NCBI GenBank assembly: GCA_024234875.1
Contig: JACKNM010000011.1
Coordinates: 134,486-198,485 of the forward strand
Direction of reading: 5' to 3'
DNA length: 64,000 bases
Source: Ectothiorhodospiraceae bacterium
GTDB taxonomy: Bacteria > Pseudomonadota > Gammaproteobacteria > HK1
A program made the position numbers and the translations under genes. A model generated the notes under the pieces. That model made no database searches. It was given only the letters and a program-made list of their open reading frames with translations, and was not told where the DNA came from. Positions 1 to 8,757 of this stretch are shown piece by piece; position 1 is the stretch's first letter; each line of letters starts with the position of its first letter.

Positions 1-926
1 CAGTGCGCCGCGACACGGGCACTGGTCCCCGCACCAGGCCGGCCGAGGGCGTCGAGGTCCTCGGCGGCCACCACCTCGAGGAGATCGCGTGCGAGCGCCG
101 CCACCCGACGCGCCTTCTCGGCGTAGGCGGTGTCGTGCGCCAGCAGGTCGCCGTATTCCTTGATCTGGAGCGCGCAGGCGCTCGACGAGGCGACGACCGC
201 CTCCGCACCGCGCTCGATCTCCGGCCACCACGCGTCGATGTTGCGGCGCATGGCGTCGAGGCCTTCCTCGTGCGCGCCGAGGTGGTTGCCGACCGCGCCG
301 CAGCAGCCACCGAGATCGGCCCCGACCAGGGCGATGCCGAGCCGGTCCAGCACGCGCGCCGCGGCGGCGTCGATGTCGGGCGCGAGGGCAGGCTGCACGC
401 ATCCGCCGAGCACGAGCATTCGCCGCGGGTGCCGCGCCTGCGGCCATGGCGTGGGCGCCACCGGCGCGGGAATGCGCGGGCGGAGGCGGTCGGAGAGCAG
501 GGGGCGCAGCCACTGCCCGAGGCGCAGCAGCGGCGCGAAGCGGGTGCGGTACGGGAGCACCGCGCGCAGCGCCCGCCGCATCAGGCGGTCGCCGAGAGGC
601 CGCTCGCCGGCGCGCTGCTCGACCACGTGGCGTCCGATCTCGGCCAGCCGCCCGTAACGCACGCCTGACGGGCAGGTCGTCTCGCAAGCGCGGCAGGTGA
701 GGCAGCGGTCGAGGTGGAGCCGGGTGCGGGCGGACACCGGCTCGCCCTCGAGCATCTCCTTGATCAGGTAGATGCGGCCGCGGGGGCCGTCGAGCTCGTC
801 ACCGAGGAGCTGGTAGGTCGGGCAGGTCGCGGTGCAGAACCCACAGTGCACGCACTTGCGCAGGATGGCGTCGGCTTCCTGCCCTTCCGGAGTGTGCTTG
901 ATGAAGTCGGCGAGATTGGTCTGCAT
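1..926 (-). CDS. glcF: Glycolate oxidase iron-sulfur subunit GlcF (3' part outside window)
   Basis: GlcF is the Fe-S subunit of the membrane-associated glycolate oxidase, which oxidises glycolate to glyoxylate with GlcD and GlcE. The frame starts at an ATG (MQTNLADFIKHTPEGQEAD) and shows two ferredoxin-type clusters, CVHCGFCTATCP at about residues 25-36 and CLTCRACETTCP at about residues 75-86. A CCG-type motif (GGCCGAVGNH) follows near residue 210. About 308 codons are visible and remain open to the window edge; E. coli GlcF has about 407 residues, so roughly a quarter is missing. It begins 9 bp after the glcE stop, so glcD-glcE-glcF form one minus-strand operon. The assignment rests on motifs and gene order and is secure. 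Confidence 0.93.
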   Translation of the reverse strand, partial: MQTNLADFIKHTPEGQEADAILRKCVHCGFCTATCPTYQLLGDELDGPRGRIYLIKEMLEGEPVSARTRLHLDRCLTCRACETTCPSGVRYGRLAEIGRHVVEQRAGERPLGDRLMRRALRAVLPYRTRFAPLLRLGQWLRPLLSDRLRPRIPAPVAPTPWPQARHPRRMLVLGGCVQPALAPDIDAAAARVLDRLGIALVGADLGGCCGAVGNHLGAHEEGLDAMRRNIDAWWPEIERGAEAVVASSSACALQIKEYGDLLAHDTAYAEKARRVAALARDLLEVVAAEDLDALGRPGAGTSARVAAH

Positions 927-935
927 CTGGGCCGC

Positions 936-2036
936 TCAGAGGTCCGAGTACATCCGGCCGGGATTGAGCACCCCGGCCGGGTCGAGCGCCGCCTTCACCC
1001 GGCGGTGCAGGGCCAGGATCCCCGGGGCCAGCGGGTGGAACACCTCGCCGTCGGGGTCGCCGCCGCGAAGCAGCGTCGCGTGGCCGCCGGCCGCGGAGAC
1101 GGCGGCGCGCACGGCCTGCTCGGAGCACGCCTCGCGCGGGCGCCACCAGCGCAACGCACCGCCCCAGTCGACCGCCCACTGCCCGCCGTCGCCTCGCGCG
1201 ACCTCGAGGGGGGCGGCGGCCGGCGGCACCGAGATGCGCCAGAGCTGGTCCGTATCGCCCCCGTCGGTCGGGGCGAAGAACGGGTGATCGAGCTCGCGCC
1301 AGGCGTCGAAGAATTGGTCGCCGTCACCCTCGCCCCCGATCTTCGCGACCGCCGCAGCAACGCCTCCCGGGGTTCCGGACAGGCGCACGTGGAGCCGGCC
1401 GTCGACGTGGACGGCGCCCGACAGGGGCAGCGGCTGGCCGGACCAGCGGGCCAGGCGCTCGATCGCCTCGGCGGCGCTCGCCTCCTGGACCAGGGTCACC
1501 GTCTCGGCCGGGCGAGGGAGCACCTTCAGCGAGACCTCGACCAGGATGCCGAGCGTTCCCATGGCCCCGGCCATCAATCGCGACAGGTCGTAGCCGGCGA
1601 CGTTCTTCATTACCTGGCCGCCGAACGCGAGCAGCTCACCTCGGCCGTTGACGATCCGGGTGCCGAGCACGTGGTCGCGCGCGGCGCCGTACCACGGCCG
1701 CCGCGGCCCCGAGAGGCCGGCGGCGATGGTCCCCCCGATGGTGGCGCCGGCTCCGAGCCGGGGCGGCTCGAAGGCGAGCATCTGGCCCGACTCGGCGAGC
1801 ACCTGCTCGATCTCGGCGAGCGGGGTGCCGGCCCGAGCGGTGATCACGAGCTCGGTCGGCTCGTAGCTCACCACGCCGCGCAGCCCACCGAGCTCGACGG
1901 GCTCGCCCACCGCGCGTCGGCCGAGGAAGTCCTTGCTACCACCGCCGCGCAACCGCAGGGCGGTACCGCTGGCGGCGGCCGCCGCCACCCGCTCGCGGAT
2001 CGCCACGACGGCCGGGTCGTCCATCGTCCTCACCAT
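936..2036 (-). CDS. glcE: Glycolate oxidase FAD-binding subunit GlcE
   Basis: A 366-residue FAD-binding (PCMH/VAO fold) subunit of glycolate oxidase. Residues near the N-terminus (LRLRGGGSKDFLGRR) match the GlcE signature, GAGATIGGTIAAG and GQVMKNVAGYDLSRL are the flavin-binding segments, and the C-terminus has the family ending ALDPAGVLNPGRMYSDL. The open frame extends further upstream into glcD, but the ATG at 2036 (MVRTMDDPAVV) gives the normal family length and lies 2 bp past the glcD stop, which fits translational coupling. GlcE resembles a truncated GlcD without its catalytic C-terminal features and is needed for holoenzyme activity in E. coli. Confidence 0.93.
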   Translation of the reverse strand: MVRTMDDPAVVAIRERVAAAAASGTALRLRGGGSKDFLGRRAVGEPVELGGLRGVVSYEPTELVITARAGTPLAEIEQVLAESGQMLAFEPPRLGAGATIGGTIAAGLSGPRRPWYGAARDHVLGTRIVNGRGELLAFGGQVMKNVAGYDLSRLMAGAMGTLGILVEVSLKVLPRPAETVTLVQEASAAEAIERLARWSGQPLPLSGAVHVDGRLHVRLSGTPGGVAAAVAKIGGEGDGDQFFDAWRELDHPFFAPTDGGDTDQLWRISVPPAAAPLEVARGDGGQWAVDWGGALRWWRPREACSEQAVRAAVSAAGGHATLLRGGDPDGEVFHPLAPGILALHRRVKAALDPAGVLNPGRMYSDL

Positions 2037-2038
2037 CG

Positions 2039-3559
2039 TCAGAACCGCTCGAGCTCGGGGTGGGGCAGGGCGCCGTGGTGGACGTGCATGCCACCGAGCT
2101 CGGCGCAGCGCGCGAGCGTCGGCACCGCCTTGCCCGGATTCAGCAACCCGTCGGGGTCGAACGCCGCCTTCACGGCGTGGAACTGGGCCAGCTCGGCCGG
2201 CGCGAACTGCACGCACATCTGCTCGATCTTCTCCACCCCGACACCGTGCTCCCCGGTGATCGTGCCGCCGACCTCGACGCAGAGCTCGAGGATGCGCGCG
2301 CCGAGGGCCTCGGCCTGCTCGAGCTGCCCCGGCTGGTTGGCGTCGTAGAGGATCAGCGGATGGAGGTTGCCGTCACCGGCGTGGAACACGTTGACCACCG
2401 CCAGCCCGTGCTCGCGCGACAGCGCCTCGGTGCGTGCCAGCACCTTCGGCAGCTCTCGGCGCGGGATGGTGCCGTCCATGCAGTAGTAGTCGGGCGAGAT
2501 CCGTCCGACGGCCGGGAACGCCGCCTTGCGTCCGGCCCAGAAGCGGATCCGCTCGGCGTCGTCACGGGCGAGCCGAACCTCGGTGGCGCCGCAGTCCTCG
2601 AGCAGCGCGCGCACCTGGTCGATCTGGTCCTCGACCTCGCGCTCGGTGCCGTCGAGCTCGCAGAGCAGGATGGCGGCGGCGTCGACCGGGTAGTCCGCGT
2701 GCACGAAGTCCTCGGCCGCGCGGATGGCCGGGTTGTCCATCATCTCCAGGCCACCGGGGATGATCCCCTCGGCGATGATCCGCCCGACCGCGGTGCCCGC
2801 GCTCTCCACCGTCTCGAAGGCCGCGAGCAGCACCCGTGCGCACTCCGGCTTCGGCAGCAGCTTCACCGTGACCTCGACGATCACCGCCAGCAGGCCCTCG
2901 GACCCGGTCATCAGCGCCAGCAGGTCGTAGCCGGGGGCGTCGAGTGCCGGACCGCCGATGGTGTGGCGCTCGCCGTCGATGGTCACCACCTCGAGCGACT
3001 GGATGTTGTGCACCGTGAGGCCGTACTTGAGGCAGTGGAGCCCACCGGAGTTCTCGGCCACGTTGCCGCCGATGCTGCAGGCGATCTGCGACGACGGGTC
3101 GGGTGCGTAGTAGAGCCCGAGGGGAGCGACCGCCTCGGAGATGGCGAGATTGCGCACCCCCGGCTGCACCCGCGCGGTGCGGTTGTCGCGATCGACGGCG
3201 ACGATTCGATTGAACTTCGCGAGGCTGAGCAGGACACCGTCCTCGGGCGGCAGGGCGCCCCCGGAGAGACCGGTGCCGGCTCCCCGGGCCACCACCGGCA
3301 GCCCGAGCCGCGAGCACAGTCGCAGCACCGCCTGGACCTGCTCGACCGTCTCCGGCAACACCGCGACCAGGGGCAGCCGCCGGTAGGCGGTCAGCCCGTC
3401 GCACTCGTAGGGACGGAGGTCCTCGCGATGGTGCAGGACTCCCGACTCGGGGAGGATCTCGCGCAGCGCCGCCACCACCGGTGCCTGGCGCGCGGCGCGG
3501 GCAGCGCCGCGGTCTTGCGATGGGAGCTCACCGGTGGCGGTCGGTCGGGCGCTCGTCAC
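2039..3559 (-). CDS. glcD: Glycolate oxidase catalytic subunit GlcD
   Basis: A 506-residue flavoprotein (E. coli GlcD has 499) that oxidises glycolate or D-lactate. The FAD-binding segment PVVARGAGTGLSGGALP is followed by SIGGNVAENSGG and MTGSEGLLAV, and the C-terminal cap carries HAGDGNLHPLI and GEHGVGVEK, all typical of the GlcD/D-LDH family. The open frame runs 83 codons further upstream, but that extension reads through an AT-rich promoter-like region. The GTG at 3559 has a GGAGAG Shine-Dalgarno sequence at good spacing and gives the family length, so I use it. First gene of glcDEF; no glcC-type regulator is visible beside it. Confidence 0.93.
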   Translation of the reverse strand: MTSARPTATGELPSQDRGAARAARQAPVVAALREILPESGVLHHREDLRPYECDGLTAYRRLPLVAVLPETVEQVQAVLRLCSRLGLPVVARGAGTGLSGGALPPEDGVLLSLAKFNRIVAVDRDNRTARVQPGVRNLAISEAVAPLGLYYAPDPSSQIACSIGGNVAENSGGLHCLKYGLTVHNIQSLEVVTIDGERHTIGGPALDAPGYDLLALMTGSEGLLAVIVEVTVKLLPKPECARVLLAAFETVESAGTAVGRIIAEGIIPGGLEMMDNPAIRAAEDFVHADYPVDAAAILLCELDGTEREVEDQIDQVRALLEDCGATEVRLARDDAERIRFWAGRKAAFPAVGRISPDYYCMDGTIPRRELPKVLARTEALSREHGLAVVNVFHAGDGNLHPLILYDANQPGQLEQAEALGARILELCVEVGGTITGEHGVGVEKIEQMCVQFAPAELAQFHAVKAAFDPDGLLNPGKAVPTLARCAELGGMHVHHGALPHPELERF

Positions 3560-3874
3560 TGGTCTCTCCTCGGCTCGGTCCGGGTTCGGCTGGTGGCTGC
3601 GGAGGCTACCGGAGAACGGCGCCGACGCGCAGCCCCCGCCCCACGAGTGCACGCCGGGGCGGCGGCTCCGATATCGAAAAATTCTAGAAATGCTCTGTAA
3701 TACGTTGTAATTCAGATAATTTCTCGTGAATTCGAGGATCTGCTCGAAGTCCGGTGCGGCGTCTCGGTCGACGACGGCCGGCCGCGAATCCGGTGCCGCC
3801 GCGACCACGAGCCTCGACTCGCCCCGCCGTCCCGGTTGCCGCCGACCGGCCCGACCGGTAGCGTCGGCACCGGC
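3560..3874 (-). promoter_or_regulatory. AT-rich upstream region of glcDEF
   Basis: This 315-bp gap holds no convincing gene. At 3672-3725 the base composition drops sharply compared with the surroundings and contains the 8-bp palindrome TTCTAGAA and, read on the minus strand, the direct repeat TTACA-acgta-TTACA. This is where the glcD promoter and operator should be. I cannot fix a -35/-10 pair with confidence. Confidence 0.45.
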
Positions 3875-4225
3875 TCACACGTGGAGGTCGACGCGGTACT
3901 CGGGCTGCCTCGCGGCGCCGAGTGTGGCGGTGGCCCGGTAGGCGGCGATCGCCCGCCAGGTGGGCGAGGCCACCTCGGCGCTCGTCGCGCGCCCGAGCCG
4001 CGCCTCCCAGGCCGCGGCGCGTGCGGTCGCCTCGGCGCGGGCTCCGGGCCCGGCTGCGCCCTGGCTCCCGGACGGGCTGGCCGACGAGCCGATCCACTCG
4101 CCCTGGAGCACCGCGGCGGCCGGTGGACGACCGGTGCCGTGGTGCGATGCCCGGGTGTCGTCGGCATGCCGCTCGCGCGAGGACGGCGCGACCGGAGTGA
4201 CGGCGGTGGTGCCCTGGATGCGCAT
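3875..4225 (-). CDS. Small hypothetical protein, divergent from the solute-binding protein gene
   Basis: A 116-residue frame starting MRIQGTTAVTPV and ending QPEYRVDLHV. I do not recognise a family. Nearly every codon ends in G or C, like the genuine genes around it. It has a low-complexity Ala/Gly/Ser middle and a C-terminal segment (TWRAIAAYRATATLG) that could be a short helix. There is no signal peptide or membrane segment and no good Shine-Dalgarno sequence. Its start lies 4-16 bp from the two candidate ATGs of the divergent gene, so the promoters must overlap the opposing coding regions if both genes are real. It could be a composition artefact. Confidence 0.4.
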   Translation of the reverse strand: MRIQGTTAVTPVAPSSRERHADDTRASHHGTGRPPAAAVLQGEWIGSSASPSGSQGAAGPGARAEATARAAAWEARLGRATSAEVASPTWRAIAAYRATATLGAARQPEYRVDLHV

Positions 4226-4240
4226 GAGATGAATCGAGTG

Positions 4241-5797
4241 ATGCCCAATCGCGAGCGAGCCGTCCGTGAATATAGCGCCGGCGGCACGGTCCGGGCCAGG
4301 CGCGCCTCCTGGTGGCGGGGTCTCGGCGCGTGGCTGTTGCTCCTGGCCGTCCTCGGCACGCCCGCCGCCGGGGCGGCGGCGCCACCGATTCGTTTCGGGA
4401 TCGCCTCGAGCCCGGTCACCCTCGATCCGCGCTTCGCCACCGACGCGACGTCGAGCCGCATCTCCCGCCTCCTCCACGAGCCGCTGGTCGAGTTCGACGC
4501 CGGGTTCCGGCCGCGGCCCGCGCTGGCGCGCTGGGAGGCGCTGGGGCCGCTGCGCTGGCGGTTCTTCCTGCGACCCGACCGCCGCCCCTTTGCGGCCCTC
4601 GACCGCGCGGTCGTGGCGGACGACGTGAGGGCGACCTACGCCTCGGTGCTCGCGGCCGAGACCGGCTCGCCGCATCGCGGCTCGCTGGCGGTGGTGGCGG
4701 CGGTCGAGGTGGTCGACGAGTCGACGGTCGACTTCGTCCTGCATCGCGCCGATCCGAGCTTTCCCGGCCTGCTCACGGTGGGGGTGATGCCGCGCGAGGA
4801 TCTGGCGCCGGGGGCGCGTCCGGGGCGAGCGCCGCGGGGGAGCGGCCCGTTCGAGGTCGTGGATTGGCCCGACGACAACCGCCTCGTGCTGCGCCGCCGC
4901 AGCGACGGCCAGTTGCTCGAGTTCGTGCGCGTGCGCGAGCCGACGGTGCGGGTGCTGAAGCTGCTACGCGGCGAGATCGACCTGCTCCAGGGCGACGTTC
5001 CGCACGAGTTGATCGGATGGGCGGAGCAGCGCGGCGGAGTGCGTGTCGAGCGCGCGGCGGGGACGACGGTCGCCTACCTCGGCTTCAACCTCGAGGATCC
5101 GGTCGTCGGCGACATCCGGGTGCGGCGGGCGATCGCGCACGCGATCGACCGCGACGCGATCGTGCGCCACGTCCTCGGCGGCGCGGCGCGCCCCGCGGAG
5201 TCCCTGCTACAACCCACGCATTGGGCCGGCGCGCCCGGTCTCGCGCCGATCACGTTCGACCCCGACCGGGCTCGCGCCCTGCTCGCCGAGGCGGGTCACG
5301 GCCCGGACGATCCGGTCCGCGTCGAGTACAAGACCTCCAGCGACCCGGCGCGTCTACGCCTGGCGACCATCATCGCCCACCAGCTCGCCGCGGTCGGCAT
5401 CGAGGTGCGGATCCGCAGCTACGACTGGGGCACCTTCTACGGCGACATCCGTGCCGGGCGTTTCCAGCTCTTCAGCCTCGCCTGGGTCGGGATCAAGATG
5501 CCCGACATCTTCCGTTACACCGTGCACAGCGCGTCGGTGCCGCCGCGTGGCGCCAACCGCGGGCGATTCGTCGACCCGCTCGTCGACGATCTCGTCGAGC
5601 GCGCGGAGGCCACCGTGGGAGAGACCGAGCGGGCGGCGCACTACCGCGCTCTGCAGCACCGACTGCGCGAGACCCTGCCCTTCGTCCCGCTGTGGTACGA
5701 GGACCAGGTATTGCTCGCTCGCGCCTCCGTGCACGGCTATCGGGTCGCGCCGGACGGCGGCTACCTCGGTCTGGAATCGGTCGCGCGCTCGCCCTGA
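4241..5797 (+). CDS. Peptide/opine-type ABC transporter substrate-binding protein (SBP family 5)
   Basis: A 518-residue periplasmic binding protein of the DppA/OppA (SBP_bac_5) family. The N-terminus has Arg residues followed by a hydrophobic stretch (GLGAWLLLLAVLGTPAAGAAAP), a likely Sec signal. The mature part starts IRFGIASSPVTLDPRFATDATSSRISRLLHEPLV, the normal family opening. AYLGFNLEDPVVGDIRVRRAIAHAIDRDAIV is the conserved central signature. Family members bind di- or oligopeptides, nickel or opines. No permease or ATPase genes are adjacent, so it is an orphan binding protein here. An alternative ATG lies 12 bp upstream at 4229; neither start has a strong Shine-Dalgarno sequence. Confidence 0.88.
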   Translation: MPNRERAVREYSAGGTVRARRASWWRGLGAWLLLLAVLGTPAAGAAAPPIRFGIASSPVTLDPRFATDATSSRISRLLHEPLVEFDAGFRPRPALARWEALGPLRWRFFLRPDRRPFAALDRAVVADDVRATYASVLAAETGSPHRGSLAVVAAVEVVDESTVDFVLHRADPSFPGLLTVGVMPREDLAPGARPGRAPRGSGPFEVVDWPDDNRLVLRRRSDGQLLEFVRVREPTVRVLKLLRGEIDLLQGDVPHELIGWAEQRGGVRVERAAGTTVAYLGFNLEDPVVGDIRVRRAIAHAIDRDAIVRHVLGGAARPAESLLQPTHWAGAPGLAPITFDPDRARALLAEAGHGPDDPVRVEYKTSSDPARLRLATIIAHQLAAVGIEVRIRSYDWGTFYGDIRAGRFQLFSLAWVGIKMPDIFRYTVHSASVPPRGANRGRFVDPLVDDLVERAEATVGETERAAHYRALQHRLRETLPFVPLWYEDQVLLARASVHGYRVAPDGGYLGLESVARSP

Positions 5798-5828
5798 GCG
5801 CCCCCGCGCGCCGGCGCCGGTCGCCGTC

Positions 5829-6794
5829 TCAGTTGCCGCCGAGGCGTGACTGCGCGCGCAGCAGGTACTCCATGATCTCCAGGTCGCGCTGGTCGAGCTC
5901 GAGCGCCGCGTCCACCCACACGCGCACCGAGCGCATCATCCCCTTGTAGTCGAGCGGGCTGCTCGCCTCGATCGCTCGCCGCAGCGCGGCGCGGCCACGC
6001 GCATGGCGTCGGTGCGAGCGGATGAACCGCCGCACCGCCTCCTCGCCCTCGCCGCTCTCGGCCAGCACGTCGACGAGCCCCATCGCGTGCAACTCGGCGG
6101 CGTCGTGCTGGCGGCCGCCGGAGATCAGCCGCTCGGCGGCGACCGGTGAGAGCCTGCGGGTGAGGAGCTGCCACGCCCCCATGCCCGGAAACATGTTGAA
6201 CAGAACCTCCGGCAGACCCATCTTCACGTGGCGCTCCGCCACCACCACCTGCGCCGCGAGAGCGGCCTCGAAGCCACCGCCGAGCGCCTGACCCTGCACC
6301 AGCGCGATGGTCGTCACCGGTAGGCCGTAGGCGGTGGCGGTGGCGTAGACGAGGTCGACGCACTCGCGCGCGTAGCGCAGCAGACCGGCACGGTCGCCCT
6401 GGCGGATGAGGCGGGCGAACAGCGACAGGTCGCCACCGAGACTGAAGACCTGGGGCTGTCGCGAGCCGAAGACCTGGTAGCGCAGTCGGTTGCTCACCCG
6501 GCTCGCGATCTCGCCGCGTACCCGTGCTGCCACCGCCAGTTGCCCCTGGCGCAACGCGCGGACCATCTGCGGTGTGAAGCAGGTCGGTGCGTCTTGTCGA
6601 GTCATCGCCCAGTACGCGCCGAGCTCCGGCTCGAACCAGGTCTCGACCATCGTGTCGAAGTCCGGGCCGGGCCCGGTCGGCAGGAGCGCGTCCTCGGTTT
6701 CCGGCAGACCGACATACGCCTGCGGCCAGGCGGTCCCCGGGTCAGCGCCGGCATCGAAGAAGTCGAGCTGCGATTCGATTGCGAGCCGTTTCAT
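5829..6794 (-). CDS. rpfF: RpfF-like DSF synthase (crotonase family)
   Basis: A 321-residue enoyl-CoA hydratase/isomerase-fold protein most like RpfF, which makes cis-2-unsaturated fatty-acid signals (DSF family) by dehydrating 3-hydroxyacyl-ACP and then hydrolysing the thioester. Two glutamates, E176 in GGGFEAA and E196 in GLPEVLF, are 20 residues apart, the spacing of the catalytic E141/E161 pair in Xanthomonas RpfF. GDLSLFARLIRQGD and FNMFPGMGAW are further RpfF-like signatures; generic crotonases lack the latter. The ATG at 6794 has a GGGAGG Shine-Dalgarno sequence 9 bp upstream. It is divergent from an ACP and a ketosynthase gene, and an RpfC-like kinase lies nearby, which supports a signalling role. 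The chemical signal cannot be predicted. Confidence 0.87.
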   Translation of the reverse strand: MKRLAIESQLDFFDAGADPGTAWPQAYVGLPETEDALLPTGPGPDFDTMVETWFEPELGAYWAMTRQDAPTCFTPQMVRALRQGQLAVAARVRGEIASRVSNRLRYQVFGSRQPQVFSLGGDLSLFARLIRQGDRAGLLRYARECVDLVYATATAYGLPVTTIALVQGQALGGGFEAALAAQVVVAERHVKMGLPEVLFNMFPGMGAWQLLTRRLSPVAAERLISGGRQHDAAELHAMGLVDVLAESGEGEEAVRRFIRSHRRHARGRAALRRAIEASSPLDYKGMMRSVRVWVDAALELDQRDLEIMEYLLRAQSRLGGN

Positions 6795-7062
6795 ACTGCG
6801 TAGCCTCCCTTGGGAACCCTGATCCTCGTCGACCCCTCGACCGGAAGGAACCCGGTTCGCGCGGCGGCAAGTGTCTCTCGCAGTCTGCAAAGTCACGTAA
6901 CACTTTGTGTAAGCTGCCGTGAATTTTTGTATTCCTACTGTAAGTGGCCGAGATGGCGGCTTGGCCGGGTGCGAACGGCGCGAGTACGATTCACGAATGC
7001 CGGGTGCGATCGCCGCATCCGGCCGCGACCCACTGCAGACCACCGAGGACTGTCCGCAGCCG
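6795..7062. promoter_or_regulatory. Divergent promoter region between rpfF-like and ACP genes
   Basis: The 268-bp gap has an AT-rich core at 6890-6955. It contains a near-palindrome TAACAC-TTT-GTGTAA (6898-6912, one mismatch), a possible regulator site. On the plus strand TTGTGT is followed 17 bp later by TGTATT, a weak -35/-10 candidate for the ACP operon. An upstream in-frame ATG at 6997 could give the ACP a longer N-terminus. Confidence 0.4.
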
Positions 7063-7332
7063 ATGGACATGACGGTCGACGAGGAAGGGGTGAGGCAGCG
7101 CATCCTCGAGGTCGTCCGCGATGTGCTCAACCTCGAGCAGGAGCCGGACCTCGACTCCGAGCTCACTGGTGATCTGGGCGTCGACTCGCTCGATCAGCTC
7201 TCCCTGGTGATGGCGCTCGAGGACGAGTTCGGCGGTAGCATCTCCGAGGACGAGGCGCGGGGGCTGCGTACTCTGCGTGACGTCGTGGCTCTGGTCTCGC
7301 ATCGACTCGAACGCGTCGCCGACACCCGTTGA
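7063..7332 (+). CDS. Acyl carrier protein
   Basis: An 89-residue acyl carrier protein. The segment GDLGVDSLDQLSLVMALEDEF holds the DSL motif, with S42 as the 4'-phosphopantetheine attachment site, and the protein is acidic with four predicted helices. It is a dedicated ACP, because primary acpP normally sits in the fab cluster. Its stop overlaps the TTG start of the ketosynthase gene, so the two are coupled. Next to the RpfF-like gene it probably carries the acyl chain used for the signal, but this is inference. A longer start at 6997 would add 22 residues that do not resemble ACP. Confidence 0.88.
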   Translation: MDMTVDEEGVRQRILEVVRDVLNLEQEPDLDSELTGDLGVDSLDQLSLVMALEDEFGGSISEDEARGLRTLRDVVALVSHRLERVADTR

Positions 7333-8726
7333 GCGCGGAGGAGAACGATCCGCGACGGCGAGCCGCCGGGCGCCGTGTCGTGGTCACGGGGCTCGGCGCG
7401 AGCACCGTGTTCGGCGACGGGGTGCGCCCGCTGTGGGAGGGCTGCCTCGCGGGTCGGGCGGTCGCTGTTCCCATCCCCACCAGCTGGCGCGACTACGCCG
7501 ACTACCGCTGCGGCCACTGGGCGCCGCTGCCGCCGATCGACCACGAGCGCATGGCGGTGTCGCGGGTGGAGCGTGGCCAGCTCGATCCGGTCTCCATTCT
7601 CGGCCGACATGCCGCGCGCGAGGCGCTGACGTCGGCTGGATTCGGCCTGGTGCCGGCGGAGATTCGATCGCGCGCCCTGCTCGTCGACGGGGTCGATCCC
7701 GAGCGGGCCGGCGTGTTCATGGGCACCGGCGTCGGGGGGGCCTCGAGCCTGCTCGACAACCACGGTTATCAGCTCTTGTGCAACGCGCGCCACGAGCTCG
7801 AGGTGCTGTCGCGGGAATCGGACTCGGGGGTCAGCGCGCGGCTCGAGCGGGTGCTGGAGCGTCTTCACCACGGGCCGCGATTCAACCCGTTCGTGGTCTC
7901 GATGCTGATGCCGAACGCGGTCTCTGCCGCCATCGGCTTGAAGTACACGCTGCGCGGTCCCAACGTCACCGTCGCGCTCGCCTGCGCTGCCGGCACCGCC
8001 GCGATCGGGGCCGGGTATCGCGCCGTGCGCAGTGGCGTCGTCGACGTCGCCCTCGCCGGCGGGGCCGAGTATCTGGACGACCCGACCGGTGGCATCTTCC
8101 GCGGCTTCGACGCCGCCGGTGCCCTGATGCGCGACTACGCCGACGCCGCCACGGCCAATCGTCCGTTCGACGAGCGCCGAACCGGGTTCCTGCTGAGCCA
8201 GGGCGGGGCAGCGGTGCTGGTGCTCGAGGCGATGGAGACCGCGGTCGCTCGCGGCGCGCCGATTCTCGCCGAGGTGGCAGGGTACGCCGAGAGCTTCGAC
8301 GCCTACAGCATGATGGCGATTGCCCCCGACGGCCGTCAGATCGAGCGGATGTTGCGCGCCGCCCTCGCCGACGCCGGGGTCGGGCCCGATGCCGTCGATT
8401 ACGTCAACGCGCACGGCACCGGAACCCGCGCCAACGACGAGGTCGAGGCGGCGGTGATCGCACGGCTGTTCGGCGCTCGCCCACGCGTCGCCTCGACGAA
8501 GTCGATCGTCGGCCACGCCGTCGGCGCCAGTGGAGCGATCGAGGCGGTGGTCACGGTGATGAGTCTGCGCGAGCAGGTGCTACACGCGTCGTTGAATCTC
8601 GGCACGCCGATCGCCGACCTCGGCTGGGTTCGCGAGACCGCCCCGGCGACGGTCGATCTCGCGGTCAGCCAGTCCTTCGCCTTCGGGGGACACAACGCGG
8701 CGGTGGTGCTGCGGCGCGTGGACTGA
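7329..8726 (+). CDS. Beta-ketoacyl-ACP synthase (FabF/KAS II-like)
   Basis: A 465-residue thiolase-fold condensing enzyme with the catalytic triad C219 (VALACAAGTAAI), H362 (NAHGTGT) and H396 (KSIVGHAVGASG), plus K391. It would elongate acyl-ACP with malonyl-ACP. The family start GRRVVVTGLGASTVFG follows a 14-residue lead. The TTG at 7329 overlaps the ACP stop; a GTG at 7380 is in frame but would cut into the first beta strand. Its divergent placement beside the RpfF-like synthase suggests that it builds or tailors the chain that becomes the signal. It could equally serve another specialised fatty acid or polyketide-like product. Confidence 0.9.
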   Translation: MSAEENDPRRRAAGRRVVVTGLGASTVFGDGVRPLWEGCLAGRAVAVPIPTSWRDYADYRCGHWAPLPPIDHERMAVSRVERGQLDPVSILGRHAAREALTSAGFGLVPAEIRSRALLVDGVDPERAGVFMGTGVGGASSLLDNHGYQLLCNARHELEVLSRESDSGVSARLERVLERLHHGPRFNPFVVSMLMPNAVSAAIGLKYTLRGPNVTVALACAAGTAAIGAGYRAVRSGVVDVALAGGAEYLDDPTGGIFRGFDAAGALMRDYADAATANRPFDERRTGFLLSQGGAAVLVLEAMETAVARGAPILAEVAGYAESFDAYSMMAIAPDGRQIERMLRAALADAGVGPDAVDYVNAHGTGTRANDEVEAAVIARLFGARPRVASTKSIVGHAVGASGAIEAVVTVMSLREQVLHASLNLGTPIADLGWVRETAPATVDLAVSQSFAFGGHNAAVVLRRVD

Positions 8727-8757
8727 GCGGGGCGCTCCGGCGTCTCGGTCGGTCCGG

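Noticed and set aside
714..2348. A 544-codon plus-strand open frame across glcE/glcF
   Set aside because: It is antisense to glcDEF, rich in Arg/Gly/His low-complexity sequence, and has no family features. High GC makes long antisense frames common here.
3836..4240. N-terminal extension of the solute-binding protein
   Set aside because: The frame is open for 135 codons upstream, but the extension has no domain and would bury the signal peptide.
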